Source: Sinonovacula constricta
Taxonomy: Eukaryota; Mollusca; Bivalvia; Cardiida; Solecurtidae
Direction: 5' to 3'
DNA length: 64,000 bases
Assembly: GCA_007844125.1 (NCBI GenBank)
Contig: CM017561.1
Location: forward strand, 23,585,363-23,649,362
In this document: piece by piece, positions 38,301-48,800 of the stretch
Layout: the number at the start of each line of letters is the position of its first letter
How positions within the stretch are numbered: the stretch's first letter is position 1
Made by a program: the position numbers and the translations under genes
Notes under the pieces: generated by a model
What the model saw: the letters and a program-made list of their open reading frames with translations, nothing else
Databases searched by the model: none
What the model was told of the DNA's origin: nothing

Positions 38301-41300
38301 GGAGAGAAACAACACAGACTTAAATGTTATAAGTCTTTTTCTTAAATAGTAATAAAAAATAAGTGTAATGGTCATGTGTGGGTGTTAGTAAAGATATACA
38401 TTGTAAAATATTGTAAAGAAATATGAATAAAAGCCATATTAATGTTTAATGTGCCTTTTAATGAAAGTAAGAAAATTAAGTATGTTTGTGAGATAGAGGA
38501 AATATAATATGACCTATTAAATTTGTATACTTAGCAGTATTACAGACATACTGATTCTTGGTCATATATATTTTCTAAATTATACACAATAGTAACTAAA
38601 GACAATACCATTATTCTGTTTTCTTACAAGACATCAAGAGGCAAGATGGCTGATATTAAAAACAATAGAAAAGCAATGCTTCAATGCACTGCGATCAAAA
38701 ACACACTAACAATAAGGCATAGATGTTGTCACATTAATGTTCAAATGGCTGGAAAAAAATATTGTAATTTAATTATTTTGAGGGAGGAAACATTTACTTA
38801 AAATACATTTATAAAGTCATCTGCCTCCATTCCCATACCTTGAATACCAGTATCGTACATCTCTTTCTTAGATTGCCCAGAATCAAATTAATGTCCATAC
38901 TAAGTACCAGTATTTCAAGGTATATCTAGCATTGCAAAAGTCATTAATTACAAATAAACTATCATATACACCTTTTGCTTCAAACAGTGATACTTAATGT
39001 TACACTAACCATTGGTGTAATCAAGAAACATTTCAATTACAGTTAAATCTCATTAAATAATGAAGGGTCTCAGTTGTGGAGCCCTATTCTTCATGTGTCA
39101 TGTCTCTTTGAAAGTGTGTTATGGAGGGGGGTCATTATTTACCATCTATGTGTAATCGTGATAAACAGACTGCATAATGGCAGACAAGGGAGGCAACCCA
39201 TGATTGATAGCCTAATTTCTAGCATCAATAATAATATGCCCACAACAACCTGAGTTTATTATTTTAAATCATATTATCAAAGCACTTTTACCACAGTTGG
39301 TCAATATTGCAGGGTTTTTTTCATGGATAATAGAGTCAAATATTACCTCTGACTCGACTGTGAACATGATGAGCCTTAAATCATTGTGTTAATGTTAGGT
39401 TGAAAAATTCTTAGAATTACATAAGCATTGACCTATTCAAGCCATGCATAGTTTGACAACCTAGTTCTGTTTCAAACTACAAATATCAAAATACATGTAA
39501 TATGTGTATTTTGGTCATGAACAGTAACACTGGTTCAACAATGTAACAATAACTGAAATAAATATCAACTGTATAACGTGTGCATCTGTGTGACTTGTAC
39601 ATATGATTAACTATTACCTTGGTACCTTAAAAGGATATGCTACTTTTGGATAAAAACTTTTACTTACGTGCACCATGATAGATTAATGATTTGTGTCCAA
39701 CTAGTTCCCTCTGTTTTGCTCATTGCTGCAAGCTCAATGGCATTCAGAGAAAGTGCTAATGTTGTAGAATACAGGAGCATAAGTCTCACATTCACCACTC
39801 CCAGCATGTCGCGAGAGATGAAACGTAGCACAAGTGCATTCAGGCCAAATGTCATACATCGAAGCATCAACTGAAATTTTTTAAAAAAGCTTCATAAAAT
39901 GTGAATAATGGGTTACAGCAGATAATGATTTAATCTATACTGATACAACTTTTCTTTTTACTGATCCATTATTGATACACTAAATACTGTGTATAACAAT
40001 TATTTGACTGCTGTAACTGGACTAAAAAAAAATCTGTTCAATTCTGGATATAAGCAATTAATGTCAAGCCTTCGATATGAAACTGTCAACAGGAAGTGTT
40101 GTCATTTTATTCATATGTATTTATGTCAATACTATATATTTTATAATAATCTGGATACCACAAGGTGTTTTGATGTTATTTTGTTTTTAAATCCATATCA
40201 CCAACACAATCATTGTCATTATAGCGTGTACAGCTATTTGATAAAGACAGACACAAGATAAAGTCTGGGTAGAACCATCAGCACACTACAGGTCAACTGG
40301 GAGACCATCCAACATAAAGTCTTTCGCCTGGACCAGAACACGAACCCATGTGGTGAGAAATGAGAAGTCAGGGGAGTTAGACTGGTTTTCCATTCGTATC
40401 TATTATCCATATCCGCAAAAAGTGTCCGTCATATAAAAAAACCACTCTTGTTGCAATATGAAGGGTCATTTCCATGTATGCATGTATCAAACGTATCCGT
40501 CTACCATGTCCTTAATGAATAGCGCAGTGAGAGATTTTTTATAGACATGGATCATTGATGGATGGGTCTTGGTGACACAAAAATGCCAAAAAGGAAACTT
40601 TTCTTGGGCAACACAAGTCCAAAATGGTGTCTGGTCAGCCTGAAGCATAACTGAAATTCCTCATCTCATAACTCCAGTTCTTTTACCAGATGATAGTAGG
40701 TTCCATGTTGTAATTGCTTCGTAACCCACTAGCAACGTTTCCTTCTTTTCTGCATGTTATCCAAGTAAAAAACCTCCTAATATAAGAAAATGTTCAAATA
40801 CTAGTGAAGTTTAATCACTTTGAGGCATTTTGAAATTAATTTGACTCTGTGGATGGCTTCACCAAAAAGGAACCATAAAAAATGTGTAAGGTTGATAACT
40901 GATGCTATGTGCTAGTGCATGACTGCTGCTATTAATCTGCTACGTGATTGGCATTAATTATTACACAATAAAAATGTAGTTTTGATTGTGGTAGTGTATG
41001 TATTTTAATTTGGATAAAAAATGGGATAAAAAACAAGTCACTGTGTTCAGAAAACATATATGCCCCCGGTAGCATAGGAGAATTGGATATGTCTAGGTGT
41101 GAAAAGATTTTCACACATCAGCCCGAGACAGACAATTTAATCATTTATTAATTTATTTATTGTCTCTTTGTTTTAGCTAGGAGAGATGCGTGTCAACTAG
41201 AAAATACGAACATCCGGGGCCCGTCACAATTTCATTGCTCCAAAAACTCAGGACGTAAATAAAATAAATATGAATATTTATGTATGTATTATGATCAAAC

Positions 41301-41982
41301 CTATCTCACTATCTGCAATGCTTTAAATTAGGTGGTAAATATTTAGATGCTTAAAGTTATATTTTGTTACATTATTTTATTTAAGTTTTCTAGTTGACGC
41401 GCATCTCTGCTAGCTGAAACAAAGAGACAATAAATATTGAATAAATGATTAAACACATGGACATAGCGCCAATTCTCCGTCTCAATCAGGTATTATACTA
41501 TATGTTTACCTATTTACCGAAACGACCAGACTCATCCTTACATAAGATGAATTTACCGAAGTGGTCATTTACCGAAGTGACCGGTAACCCAAGAAATAAG
41601 TATATAAGTATGTCCCATCTTCCAATAAGTGTGTTGACATCAACCTTGAGAACATCAATAGACAGATATGCTAATTTCTCAATGATATGATTTCACATTT
41701 AATAATCATTTAAATCGGTTATAAATGCATCGTCATTATCACACTATCAGCCAATATCATAAGACTGCCTATTGACATGTATGAGTCGTATCAAATAGAA
41801 AAGTACGAACTTTCAAGGTCCGAATGGTTAACGTTTGTTTTTTAAAGCTTGAATGGACTTAAGAATATAATTATAACTGAAAACACATAAATACATACCT
41901 GAAGTAAAACATTTAATGAAGCTGACTTTGCTGCTCCAGCAAGAACCTTTTTGTCGGACTTACTATCCGTGGGCTGGTCCAT
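26190..41982 (-). CDS. RFT1: RFT1 homologue, lipid-linked oligosaccharide ER membrane protein (13 exons)
   Basis: Exons in transcript order are 41899-41982, 39668-39870, 38101-38290, 36287-36388, 35101-35235, 32733-32811, 32418-32468, 31695-31825, 30301-30445, 28960-29065, 28154-28282, 27692-27812 and 26190-26345. Every intron is GT-AG, all phases match, and the product is 543 residues plus stop, close to the human length of about 541. Conserved blocks are [63 protein letters not shown] and [14 protein letters not shown]. The product has many hydrophobic segments and belongs to the MOP flippase superfamily. RFT1 is needed in the ER for N-glycosylation at the Man5GlcNAc2-PP-dolichol step; whether it is itself the flippase is disputed. 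The start has A at -3 and G at +4. Introns hold most of the local repeats. Confidence 0.96.
27120..27345 (-). mobile_element. tRNA-like SINE in RFT1 intron 12
   Basis: On the minus strand an A-box-like GGGGCTAAGGGG (about 27250-27261) is followed about 50 nt on by a B-box-like GGTTCAGTCC (27195-27204). The region also carries the words CCCGGGTTC and CACTTATGAGGTGCC. It differs from the 2331/54350 SINE family and may be a second type. Confidence 0.45.
27692..27812 (-). CDS. RFT1: RFT1 exon 12
   Basis: Residues 452-492: [18 protein letters not shown], then a membrane segment ending SLCITFISE in phase 0. Confidence 0.9.
28154..28282 (-). CDS. RFT1: RFT1 exon 11
   Basis: Residues 409-451 plus two bases, containing [20 protein letters not shown] and GARITH, the strongest single match to RFT1. 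Confidence 0.96.
28960..29065 (-). CDS. RFT1: RFT1 exon 10
   Basis: Residues 374-408 plus two bases, reading [20 protein letters not shown] then [10 protein letters not shown]. This is the NG-TE-CF-F block of the family. Confidence 0.94.
29101..29806. repeat. 80-bp tandem array in RFT1 intron 9
   Basis: About 8.8 copies of an 80-bp unit beginning TGTTATCACAGATGTGTACA and ending TAAGAGATTTCTCA. Unit starts at 29101, 29181 and 29261 are exactly 80 bp apart. At least two units carry a variant middle, CATATGCGTTCGCATGTTAT. The plus-strand frame 29400-29633 is a by-product. Confidence 0.93.
30301..30445 (-). CDS. RFT1: RFT1 exon 9
   Basis: Residues 326-373 plus one base. Carries [19 protein letters not shown], matching a conserved loop and membrane entry. 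Donor TAG|GTGTGT. Confidence 0.93.
30798..31291 (+). mobile_element. MITE family A, full-length diverged copy in RFT1 intron 8
   Basis: About 494 bp, collinear with 51314-51819 from end to end. The left end is TTTATGGTTGTATCC (degraded TTAA) and the right end is TGTTGGATTCTACCCTTTAA. Inside, CATAATGTCTGCATAAAC and CATCAATGAACA match the other copies. Confidence 0.6.
31695..31825 (-). CDS. RFT1: RFT1 exon 8
   Basis: Residues 282-325: [20 protein letters not shown] then [12 protein letters not shown] and QPLQEQKQ, ending in phase 0. Confidence 0.95.
32418..32468 (-). CDS. RFT1: RFT1 exon 7
   Basis: A 51-bp exon encoding [17 protein letters not shown], with split glycine codons at both ends. 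This is the signature block of the family. Confidence 0.95.
32733..32811 (-). CDS. RFT1: RFT1 exon 6
   Basis: Residues 239-264 plus one base, reading [20 protein letters not shown]. The human protein has FKQSFLKQILTEGE at the same place. Found only by splicing; the exon is too short to stand out as a frame. Confidence 0.93.
32956..34868. repeat. 24-bp minisatellite in RFT1 intron 5, open on both strands
   Basis: About 80 copies of a 24-bp unit close to ACTAACAGAGGCTCACTTATCCTG. Because 24 is a multiple of three, long frames exist on both strands: SLILTNRG repeats on plus and EPLLVRIS repeats on minus. A 5-bp duplication (GGCTCGGCTC at about 33733) shifts the frame and explains why each strand shows two long frames. 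A rare variant with CTCCTGTCTCGTGAC occurs near both ends (32969 and 34683), suggesting duplication of a large block. It lies between coding exons 5 and 6, so it should be spliced out of RFT1 mRNA. Confidence 0.97.
35101..35235 (-). CDS. RFT1: RFT1 exon 5
   Basis: Residues 194-238. One membrane segment is followed by the basic-acidic loop [10 protein letters not shown] and [12 protein letters not shown]. Donor AAG|GTAATT. Confidence 0.92.
35538..35690 (-). mobile_element. 3-prime fragment of the I-type element in RFT1 intron 4
   Basis: Read on minus it has TTTTTAACCTGATAGTTTTT, as at 12058-12078, and ends ATGACCTGTTACATGTCGGT then GTGCCGTAAAACC. That matches the terminus of the 6491-12205 element. 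No coding sequence remains. Confidence 0.65.
36287..36388 (-). CDS. RFT1: RFT1 exon 4
   Basis: Residues 160-193, a hydrophobic segment ending [14 protein letters not shown]. In phase 0 at both ends. Confidence 0.92.
36454..36902. repeat. 58-bp array with 116-bp alternation in RFT1 intron 3
   Basis: About eight copies of a 58-bp unit containing TATAAACATATAAATATGTG. In the middle of the array two subtypes alternate, one with GAACATCTTGAGATAAAACA and one with AAATATATTGTGATAAAACA, giving a 116-bp higher-order period. The end copies are more diverged. Confidence 0.9.
38101..38290 (-). CDS. RFT1: RFT1 exon 3
   Basis: Residues 96-159, including [20 protein letters not shown] and ending CHFVKLR in phase 0. 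Donor AGG|GTAAGG. Confidence 0.94.
39668..39870 (-). CDS. RFT1: RFT1 exon 2
   Basis: Residues 29-95 plus two bases of codon 96. Carries [20 protein letters not shown], the most conserved N-terminal block. Acceptor TTTCAG, donor CAC|GTAAGT. Confidence 0.95.
40260..40395 (-). mobile_element. SINE copy in RFT1 intron 1
   Basis: Reversed copy of the 2331/54350 family. It carries TCTGGGTAGAACCATCAGCA, TGGGAGACCATCC, and AACACGAACCCATGTGGTGA over the B-box area. The head is incomplete. Confidence 0.55.
41137..41452. mobile_element. TTAA-flanked MITE family B with long inverted repeats, RFT1 intron 1
   Basis: Starts TTAA|TCATTTATT (41137-) and ends AATAAATGA|TTAA (-41452), total 316 bp. The two arms (41141-41205 and 41386-41448) are inverted copies of roughly 63 bp at about 90 percent identity. 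Both contain TTATTGTCTCTTTGTTT and GTCAACTAGAAAA. TTAA duplication is the mark of piggyBac-type transposition. The 180-bp centre is non-coding. Confidence 0.8.
41899..41982 (-). CDS. RFT1: RFT1 exon 1
   Basis: Residues 1-28, from [12 protein letters not shown] to SLNVLLQ, phase 0. The short polar N-terminus leads into the first membrane segment. Donor CAG|GTATGT. Confidence 0.93.
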
Positions 41983-42271
41983 TTCTAAAGTTGACAAAGT
42001 GGCACATTTGATAACACTACACTAAATCATTACAGACGTTTAAATAGTTTCCAAAAATAAATCTTTCTTCATTTTTTACTAAAAACTTAGAATGTGCATT
42101 ATAATCATTTTGATAAACGAAAAAGGTAAGTTGAAGCCTGCTGGTAAATGACACAAAATTAACAAAGGATTATTTTTAATAAATTCTTACGTGACAAATC
42201 TCACGAGTCCGGCCATTAAAAGTAATTTAGTGTGGTGGAAACTAACCACATCCGGGGACTTCGAAACAAAA
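41983..42271. promoter_or_regulatory. Likely bidirectional promoter between RFT1 and RSBN1
   Basis: The two start codons are 289 bp apart and diverge, leaving room only for a shared promoter and both 5-prime UTRs, unless upstream non-coding exons exist. An ETS-like CACATCCGG lies at about 42247-42255. There is no TATA box at a convincing distance from either gene, which fits housekeeping promoters. Transcription starts are not determinable here. Confidence 0.6.
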
Positions 42272-42845
42272 ATGGACGATGATGTGAAAGTTTCGTCAGA
42301 AACTGGAAATATATTTCCTCAAAAGCCGGATATATCTCCTGATGATGAAAAGAAACAAAGTGTATATGATTCAACAGACACTAATGCATCAAACACACAC
42401 GATGTCACCTCAATGCCGACTTGCTACAAGGCACAGTACAGTAGAAATCTCCCTGGTTTCCACCATGTAACACATGTTTCCAAGTCACATCCTAAGGAGC
42501 AACAATTTGAACCTCCTGACCCAAAGCGACCAAGACTATCGCCTATTCAAGGTTCGCCATGTTTACCAGATCCATGTGGTAGCCCTGATGGTAAAGGAGA
42601 TATTGGCAAGCGTCGACGTATTCAGCATGATTACAGACGACTGTCCAGCTCTGGTTACCTGGACGACTATGAAACCAGTCGTGAGAGACGGTTTTCTTCT
42701 GATTCAGAAACCAGTGCATCACCAAGTCCCTCCAAGAGCAAAACAGTGTCACCTATTAAAGTGAAGGTTCCAGACAGCCCTCCGGTGTCCCGTCCACCTG
42801 TCAAACTCACTTTAAAACTGCCTAAAAATGAAAATGTATCCATGG
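42272..42845 (+). CDS. RSBN1: RSBN1 exon 1
   Basis: Residues 1-191 plus one base. [13 protein letters not shown] start, Pro/Ser-rich with [17 protein letters not shown] and a [10 protein letters not shown] end. Donor ATGG|GTAGGA. The frame stays open upstream to 42191 but has no ATG there. Confidence 0.88.
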
Positions 42846-45800
42846 GTAGGACACTATATTTATCATTTTTCATCATAGGAATATTTTATTTTTTTTTTTT
42901 AATTTTAGTAAATGTCTTGTTGAAGACTGCAGACAATCAACTTAAGATTTAAATGTCATGTTTAAAAACAGTTGTTGTTTTTTGCTATTCTCTCAACATT
43001 TCACTGTTGTTGTTTTTTTTCACTGAGTACGTACTTAGTATGTTATATAATATGAGTATGTAGCTGTAACATAGCTTTATATCCTCTTCAATTTGTCATA
43101 AGTCATTTGAATGACTGATTATGAAGCTAAGGCCAAAAAAAAAAATTCTGTGTTTAGGGGAACGGCCTGAAAAAAGTTAGGTAGGGTAGGTACCAAGTTT
43201 TTTTTTTAGTTTTTTTTTAAGGAAATCGCGAATGTATGTTGCGGTTGAAAGGTTGCTGCTATTAAACACCATTTCTAATGCTTCAGTTCATGAATCACTG
43301 TGCTCATCTGTTTTTTTCTCAATATGTCCTAATAGATAGGAATTTAAGTCAAGGTCACATACGGATATACTATTATGTTATTGTGGAGCTGCCAGTATAA
43401 ACTGACAATCAAGAGTAGATCAATATGTGTGTAAAATATAACATTAGCATTTATGTTATCATAAAATATAAATTTCAGGTTGCTGTAGATGATAGGATCC
43501 GTTCAGAATGCCATTGCATGAAGACCTTAGTATTGCACAGATATACAAATATTGACAGCTCCTTTTAGGACAATCGAAATCTTACAAGTTTAACAGGTTC
43601 TGAACAAGAAAACCATATCATAAAATATTTATAAAACAGACCATCTGAAAATGTACAAATCTATAAATTTACACATTTATACAGTAGTATCTTTACTAAA
43701 ATGACCTTTCAACCAAATGTCTCTTTTGCCATTGAAGTATTTTTGACCTATAAAACGAGAGAGTGCCCAATTGTCTTCAGACAGTGAAATTTTTGGTTGA
43801 CGAATTTTTTAACAGAACAGTTTTATCCATACATCCTTAAATTCATCTTTAAATATTTAGAATATAATCATTCACCTTTAAATTTTTAGAATAAAAAAAT
43901 CTAACTTAAAAAAAATTCTAGACTTAATATCGCATTGCATTGCTGTCCAGCTGAAATGTCATTTACCCCACCCACATTCTTTTGATGATACCGAGATCTC
44001 CATCATCCCTTCCTGATGGCATCGCATGGTGAATTCAAGTTTATTAAAACTTTTCTCGCCATCTATAACTTTAAACATCCGAATCACTTCCCCATGCTGG
44101 CACTTCTTTCGGAAAATATGCAGAATCACCGCTGCCATAATTTGCACATGGACCAGACGCTCATTATTCTAGTATCAGGTAAAGCACCTGATCGATACAG
44201 ATCGTTAATTTGCGCGAGTTTTCTCCCTTTGACTAAAATGTATACTTCTTGGTATTTGCGGACGGTTTTGAATAAAAAATCACTTTGAAAAAAAAAACTC
44301 TAGGGTCGGCGGCTTTACTTAGGTAGGGTCGGGTTCCCTGAAACACAGATATTTTTTTTTTAGGCCTAATAATGTAGCCAAGGTACAGAAACATTTTCCT
44401 TTAAGTTAGTCTGTTTTGTTTAGTCTGTACTAGCTTATTGCATGGTAAATGGCAATGATAGACATAATACTAGGCTGCTTTTAAATCCCTTTACTACCAT
44501 ACAAAAAATCTATTACTATATGCTTTAAATTCACAGTGTCTCCTGAAGATAAAGAAAAGAAAGATCATGAGAAGCACCACAAAAAGCACAAGAAGTCGAC
44601 CGAAAATGGCCACCACCATAAACACAAGAGTCATCATAATCACCACCACCATCACCACAAACATTCCAGGCACACTGACAGTGGGAAGCACAAGGACGTC
44701 TCTGAGAGAACTGACACCATGCCAGAAGTTGGAGTGAAGAGTGATATTGTTTGTGAAGAAGAATCCCACCAGCAGCAGAAGCACAGTATTGATCAAGACA
44801 TGGCTGATGCAGCAGGCAGTCAGAGTGAGGGTCACAGCGATGGAAGTAGTAAGGAGAATGAACCAAGTGCAGTGAAATGCAAGGATGATAGAAAACTAGA
44901 AAACAATATGCCAGAGAGTGGCTCCAAAGGTGTTTTCGATGTGCTGAAAGATAAAAATGTGTCAGTTTATGATGGTAATAGTGCATTTAAAGACAAAGAG
45001 TTAAATGATGCAAACATAGATCTGAAAGCTATTCAAACTGTCATTGTGAAGGATAATAATTCCATTGAAAATACTCAGGAAAAAAATGACTCTAAGGAGG
45101 CTCCAGATGGATTCAAACAGAGTAAACTACAAGACGCAACCAGCTATTTTAATGTAGAAACAGATGATGTGAGCTTAAAGGATGGTCTTACGTCCAAACC
45201 TGAGGAAAAACAACTTGAGGTTTCTGCAAAGAATGAAGAAGTGACAAAATATGATAAAGTTTCTATAAAAAATGAACCAGAATTATCTTCACATAGCATG
45301 GACTCCTTTGACAAGGCTGAACAAATTTCAAATATTGAAGAATCATGTACATCTCAAGTTAAATTGGAATTAAAAAAAGAAACCACTTTGAAAGGCGAAG
45401 AAACAGCTGATAACATGAAGAAAGAAAGTCATATCACAGTTCAAACTGATGCAGATGCTAATTCTACTGTCATCATAGAACAAAATAAAAAACAAAAAAT
45501 AAAGTCTGGTGACAATACTATAACAAAGAATGAGACTTGTAAAGATAAAAAAGCTCCGTCTCATCCATCTCTCAAGACCTTCCATGATAATCAGCAGGAA
45601 ATTAATGCATCTTCATCAAAAACTTTCTCAGATAATTCCAAACATAGTAACACAGACAAAAAAACAGACAAACTAAAGTCACATTCCACATCATCAAAAT
45701 CTAATGATCACAAATCAAGCCAGCGTACACCAAAAAAATCTGGTGAGGACAAGACTCATTCTTCTAGTTCCAGGCATAAGAGTGAAGGCAAGTCACAAGA

Positions 45801-48800
45801 TAAGAATGAGAACAGATCTGGAACAAGTGGAGATCACAAGTCAAGAATCTCACACAGCAGTGATCATCACAAGAAGACCAGCTTGGAACAATCTCATCAT
45901 AAGTCATCGCACAGCAGTAGCAGTAGTAAAAGATCTGAATCTGCTGTGTCCAGTTCGAGCTCAGTAGACAAGAGTAAGAGTCACTCAAGTCGGAAGAGGA
46001 GGATTGTAAACTGTGGTGTGCAGGTAAATATGAAGAAAAAAATGGACAACAAGGCTGTTCAAGCACCATCTGACCTAGTAAATGGAGATGATGTTGGAAG
46101 CTCAGCAAATGCCGAGATGTCTAAGAACTCGGATAAAAAGTTTCAGCGAATTGCATTTGTGCAGCAAAGTATTTCTAATGCACAAAAGTTTCTTAAATCG
46201 TCCAAGGGCATGTCTAAAAAGCGATCTGAAGGCTCCACTGAAAAGGTAGATGAGAAGGTTTCCCATGAGTTCCTTGAAGAGTTTTCCTCTGAGCCTGAAG
46301 ACCGACGTTCCTACAATGTGCAGGTGCCCTCTATTGCACACTATAAGTACAAACATTTAATGCATGTCGAACAGTACAGTAATGGTGGTGGCCTTGTTTG
46401 TCATGCTTACCAAGATGAGGTGGAAAAACTGAGCTCAGAAGAGCAGGTGGAGTTTGCTCATGAGTTTCTGGACTTCACCTATGGAGAGCCAGAAGATGGT
46501 GTGGCCAACTGTTGTATGGGGATTGTTCACAGTGCCTTCAGGAAGCATCCTGACTTGATTGAATATCTCGCAGACACATATCCCAGCATGATTGTTAAGG
46601 CTGGTGTCCTGAGTAAGAGTGATGTTGACACAATGACCATGGATAAGTACAGAGAACAAGTTCATAAGTCATATTCATCGGGAACATTCCGCACAGGTCC
46701 GTTGTTGCAGGTCAGCATGGTAGGCACGGCGCAGGAGGAGGTTGGGGATTATTTCCCAGAGCTCAATGATATGTTTGAAAGTGACCCGTTCCTGAATCTG
46801 GTGATGCCATGGGGAGAGCTTTCGTCAGTGAGAATGGCATCTCGCAGCGACAGTAATGATGGACCCATATTGTGGACTCGGCCTGGAGAACAGATGATTC
46901 CTACTGCAGACATGCCCAAGACACCCATGAAGAGAAAAAGGTTAGTTTTTTATTATGATATATTGGTTATACTTACAGTTAACAAACATGTGTTAAAGGA
47001 AGCATTAATGTTATAAATGCAGATAAAATGTATAAAAAAAAAACAGCTTTTAAAGAAAGGTGGTTAAGCCTCTTCTCTTCTTGGTTTTATCCCAATTTTT
47101 AATTCTGATTACTATTTTTCTCTTTAATATCTCATAACGATAGAGTTACATAGGGTACTAACATATGTACAAAAAGATACATCAGCTCTATTTTTGTGTG
47201 CTATCTACTCAAGATTTGTTAAAAACAAATCAATGTTGCGAATATGGTATATTTAAATCAAAATACGCACTGAAATTGCCTGAGACGCATTTTCGAACGG
47301 TATGATGCGTCGCAGGGACACAGCGTAAACATTCCTTACTTGCAGTTTGATTAATCCATTATCGGAAAAAGGTAAAGCATTCTCATTGAACTAAAATAGT
47401 CTGGGAAATATTACTAGTGGTTGTTACATATAATAAACGTATCACTGCTCGACTGGTTCTTCGTAAATATGAAAAGTGGTGGCAATTTATTGAGTATTAT
47501 TGGTAAGCAGTCACGGTTGCATAGTTATGTGCACCTTGCCAGATGCTTACAAAATTGCATCACCAGTCACCAATCAAAAAAAGTAAACATGTTCGGAATT
47601 TACAATCTCAGTGGTTATCGGATCCTTTGTTTAAAGGCTAGTTAATAAAACTTGGATCAAAATGGTAATGTGCTAATGCATTGTAAAATATGCACACAAT
47701 TTAAAGTCAGAAATGTCTTTATGACTGGTTGTTCCGACTTCCAACAAAGCATTCAATAAAATAGATCTAGTTTAAGTGTTAATAAGTTACCAGACAGTTT
47801 AGACATTCTGCACTTACATGCCTTTTCTGTATTGTTCACAAAGCCCATTGTATACGGTGAAACTACTTGTTTTACATCATAACAATAAAATTGATTACAA
47901 TTTCTTAGGGACACCATGCATTTTGTATGGGACCCCACATTATTCTAAGTACTGGGTCCCAAGGACCGAACATTTTTCATTGTAATTGTGAACTCTGCAA
48001 ATAAATTGTTCAAGTTTGGTTAAGTATCTCCTTTTCAAATTCCAGTGGAATAAGTTCATGTTCCACTCAGCAACATTCTGTCAGTAAAGCCACATACCGT
48101 TTTTATCGCCTTTTTTTAGGGGAATGAATGAGTTGAAGAATCTTCAATATCTGCCCCGGACTTCTGAGCCACGAGAGACAATGGTAGAGGATCGAACACG
48201 CTGCCATGCAGACCATGTTGGCCACGGCTTTGACAGACACACGACTGCAGCTGTTGGGATCCTTAAGGCTGTAACATGTGGACAAAAGTAAGGAATGTCC
48301 CGTCAGAAGTTTTTTTACCATATTTAGAAAGGGCCATTTAAAGGCCCCTTTCCCTTGGAAAATAAGCCTACTTTTTCCCCAACAAATGAAACTTCCTCTC
48401 TTTTAAAAAAAATTATTTCATTGGCGAAATGCGGAAATAAGACATATTGATGCGGATCGGTGACTGCAGTGGTAGCTTGAGTGAACTGGACTGTGATAAT
48501 CTAGTGGAGGAGTTCAAGAACAAGAATAATAGAGAGATGGCCTTGTATTTATCATACAAGATTAATTCATTAAGGAAAAAATTAAACATGCACATTTTTC
48601 CTCCTTCCTAATAAAACGCCTCGAAATTTGCCCCAGGCTGTCAAATTACATTATACTAGGACGCACCGCTTCGCACCTTTGCAGTAATCTCACATTTAGG
48701 TGGCCCAATCAAATAATTATACAATGCCTACAGTCGTCCTTAATTGCTTCCGATACATCGGGATGCTACAGACATGTTTTACGAGTAAACAGATGCCAAT

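Noticed and set aside
42191..42271. Upstream extension of RSBN1 exon 1
   Set aside because: The frame is open but starts at GTG. The first ATG in frame, with good context, is at 42272.
44016..44288. 90-codon frame in RSBN1 intron 1 as a gene
   Set aside because: It lies inside the 1.24-kb inverted-repeat element, has no family, and the opposite strand is equally open.
44531..44986. Minus-strand frames opposite the His-rich start of RSBN1 exon 2
   Set aside because: Shadows of the real coding strand; the plus strand has splice-consistent frames and conserved domains.
46941..47016. Read-through tail of the RSBN1 exon 2 frame
   Set aside because: It follows a good donor (AAAAG|GTTAGT) and is low-complexity intron. 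Splicing to 48120 restores the conserved core.
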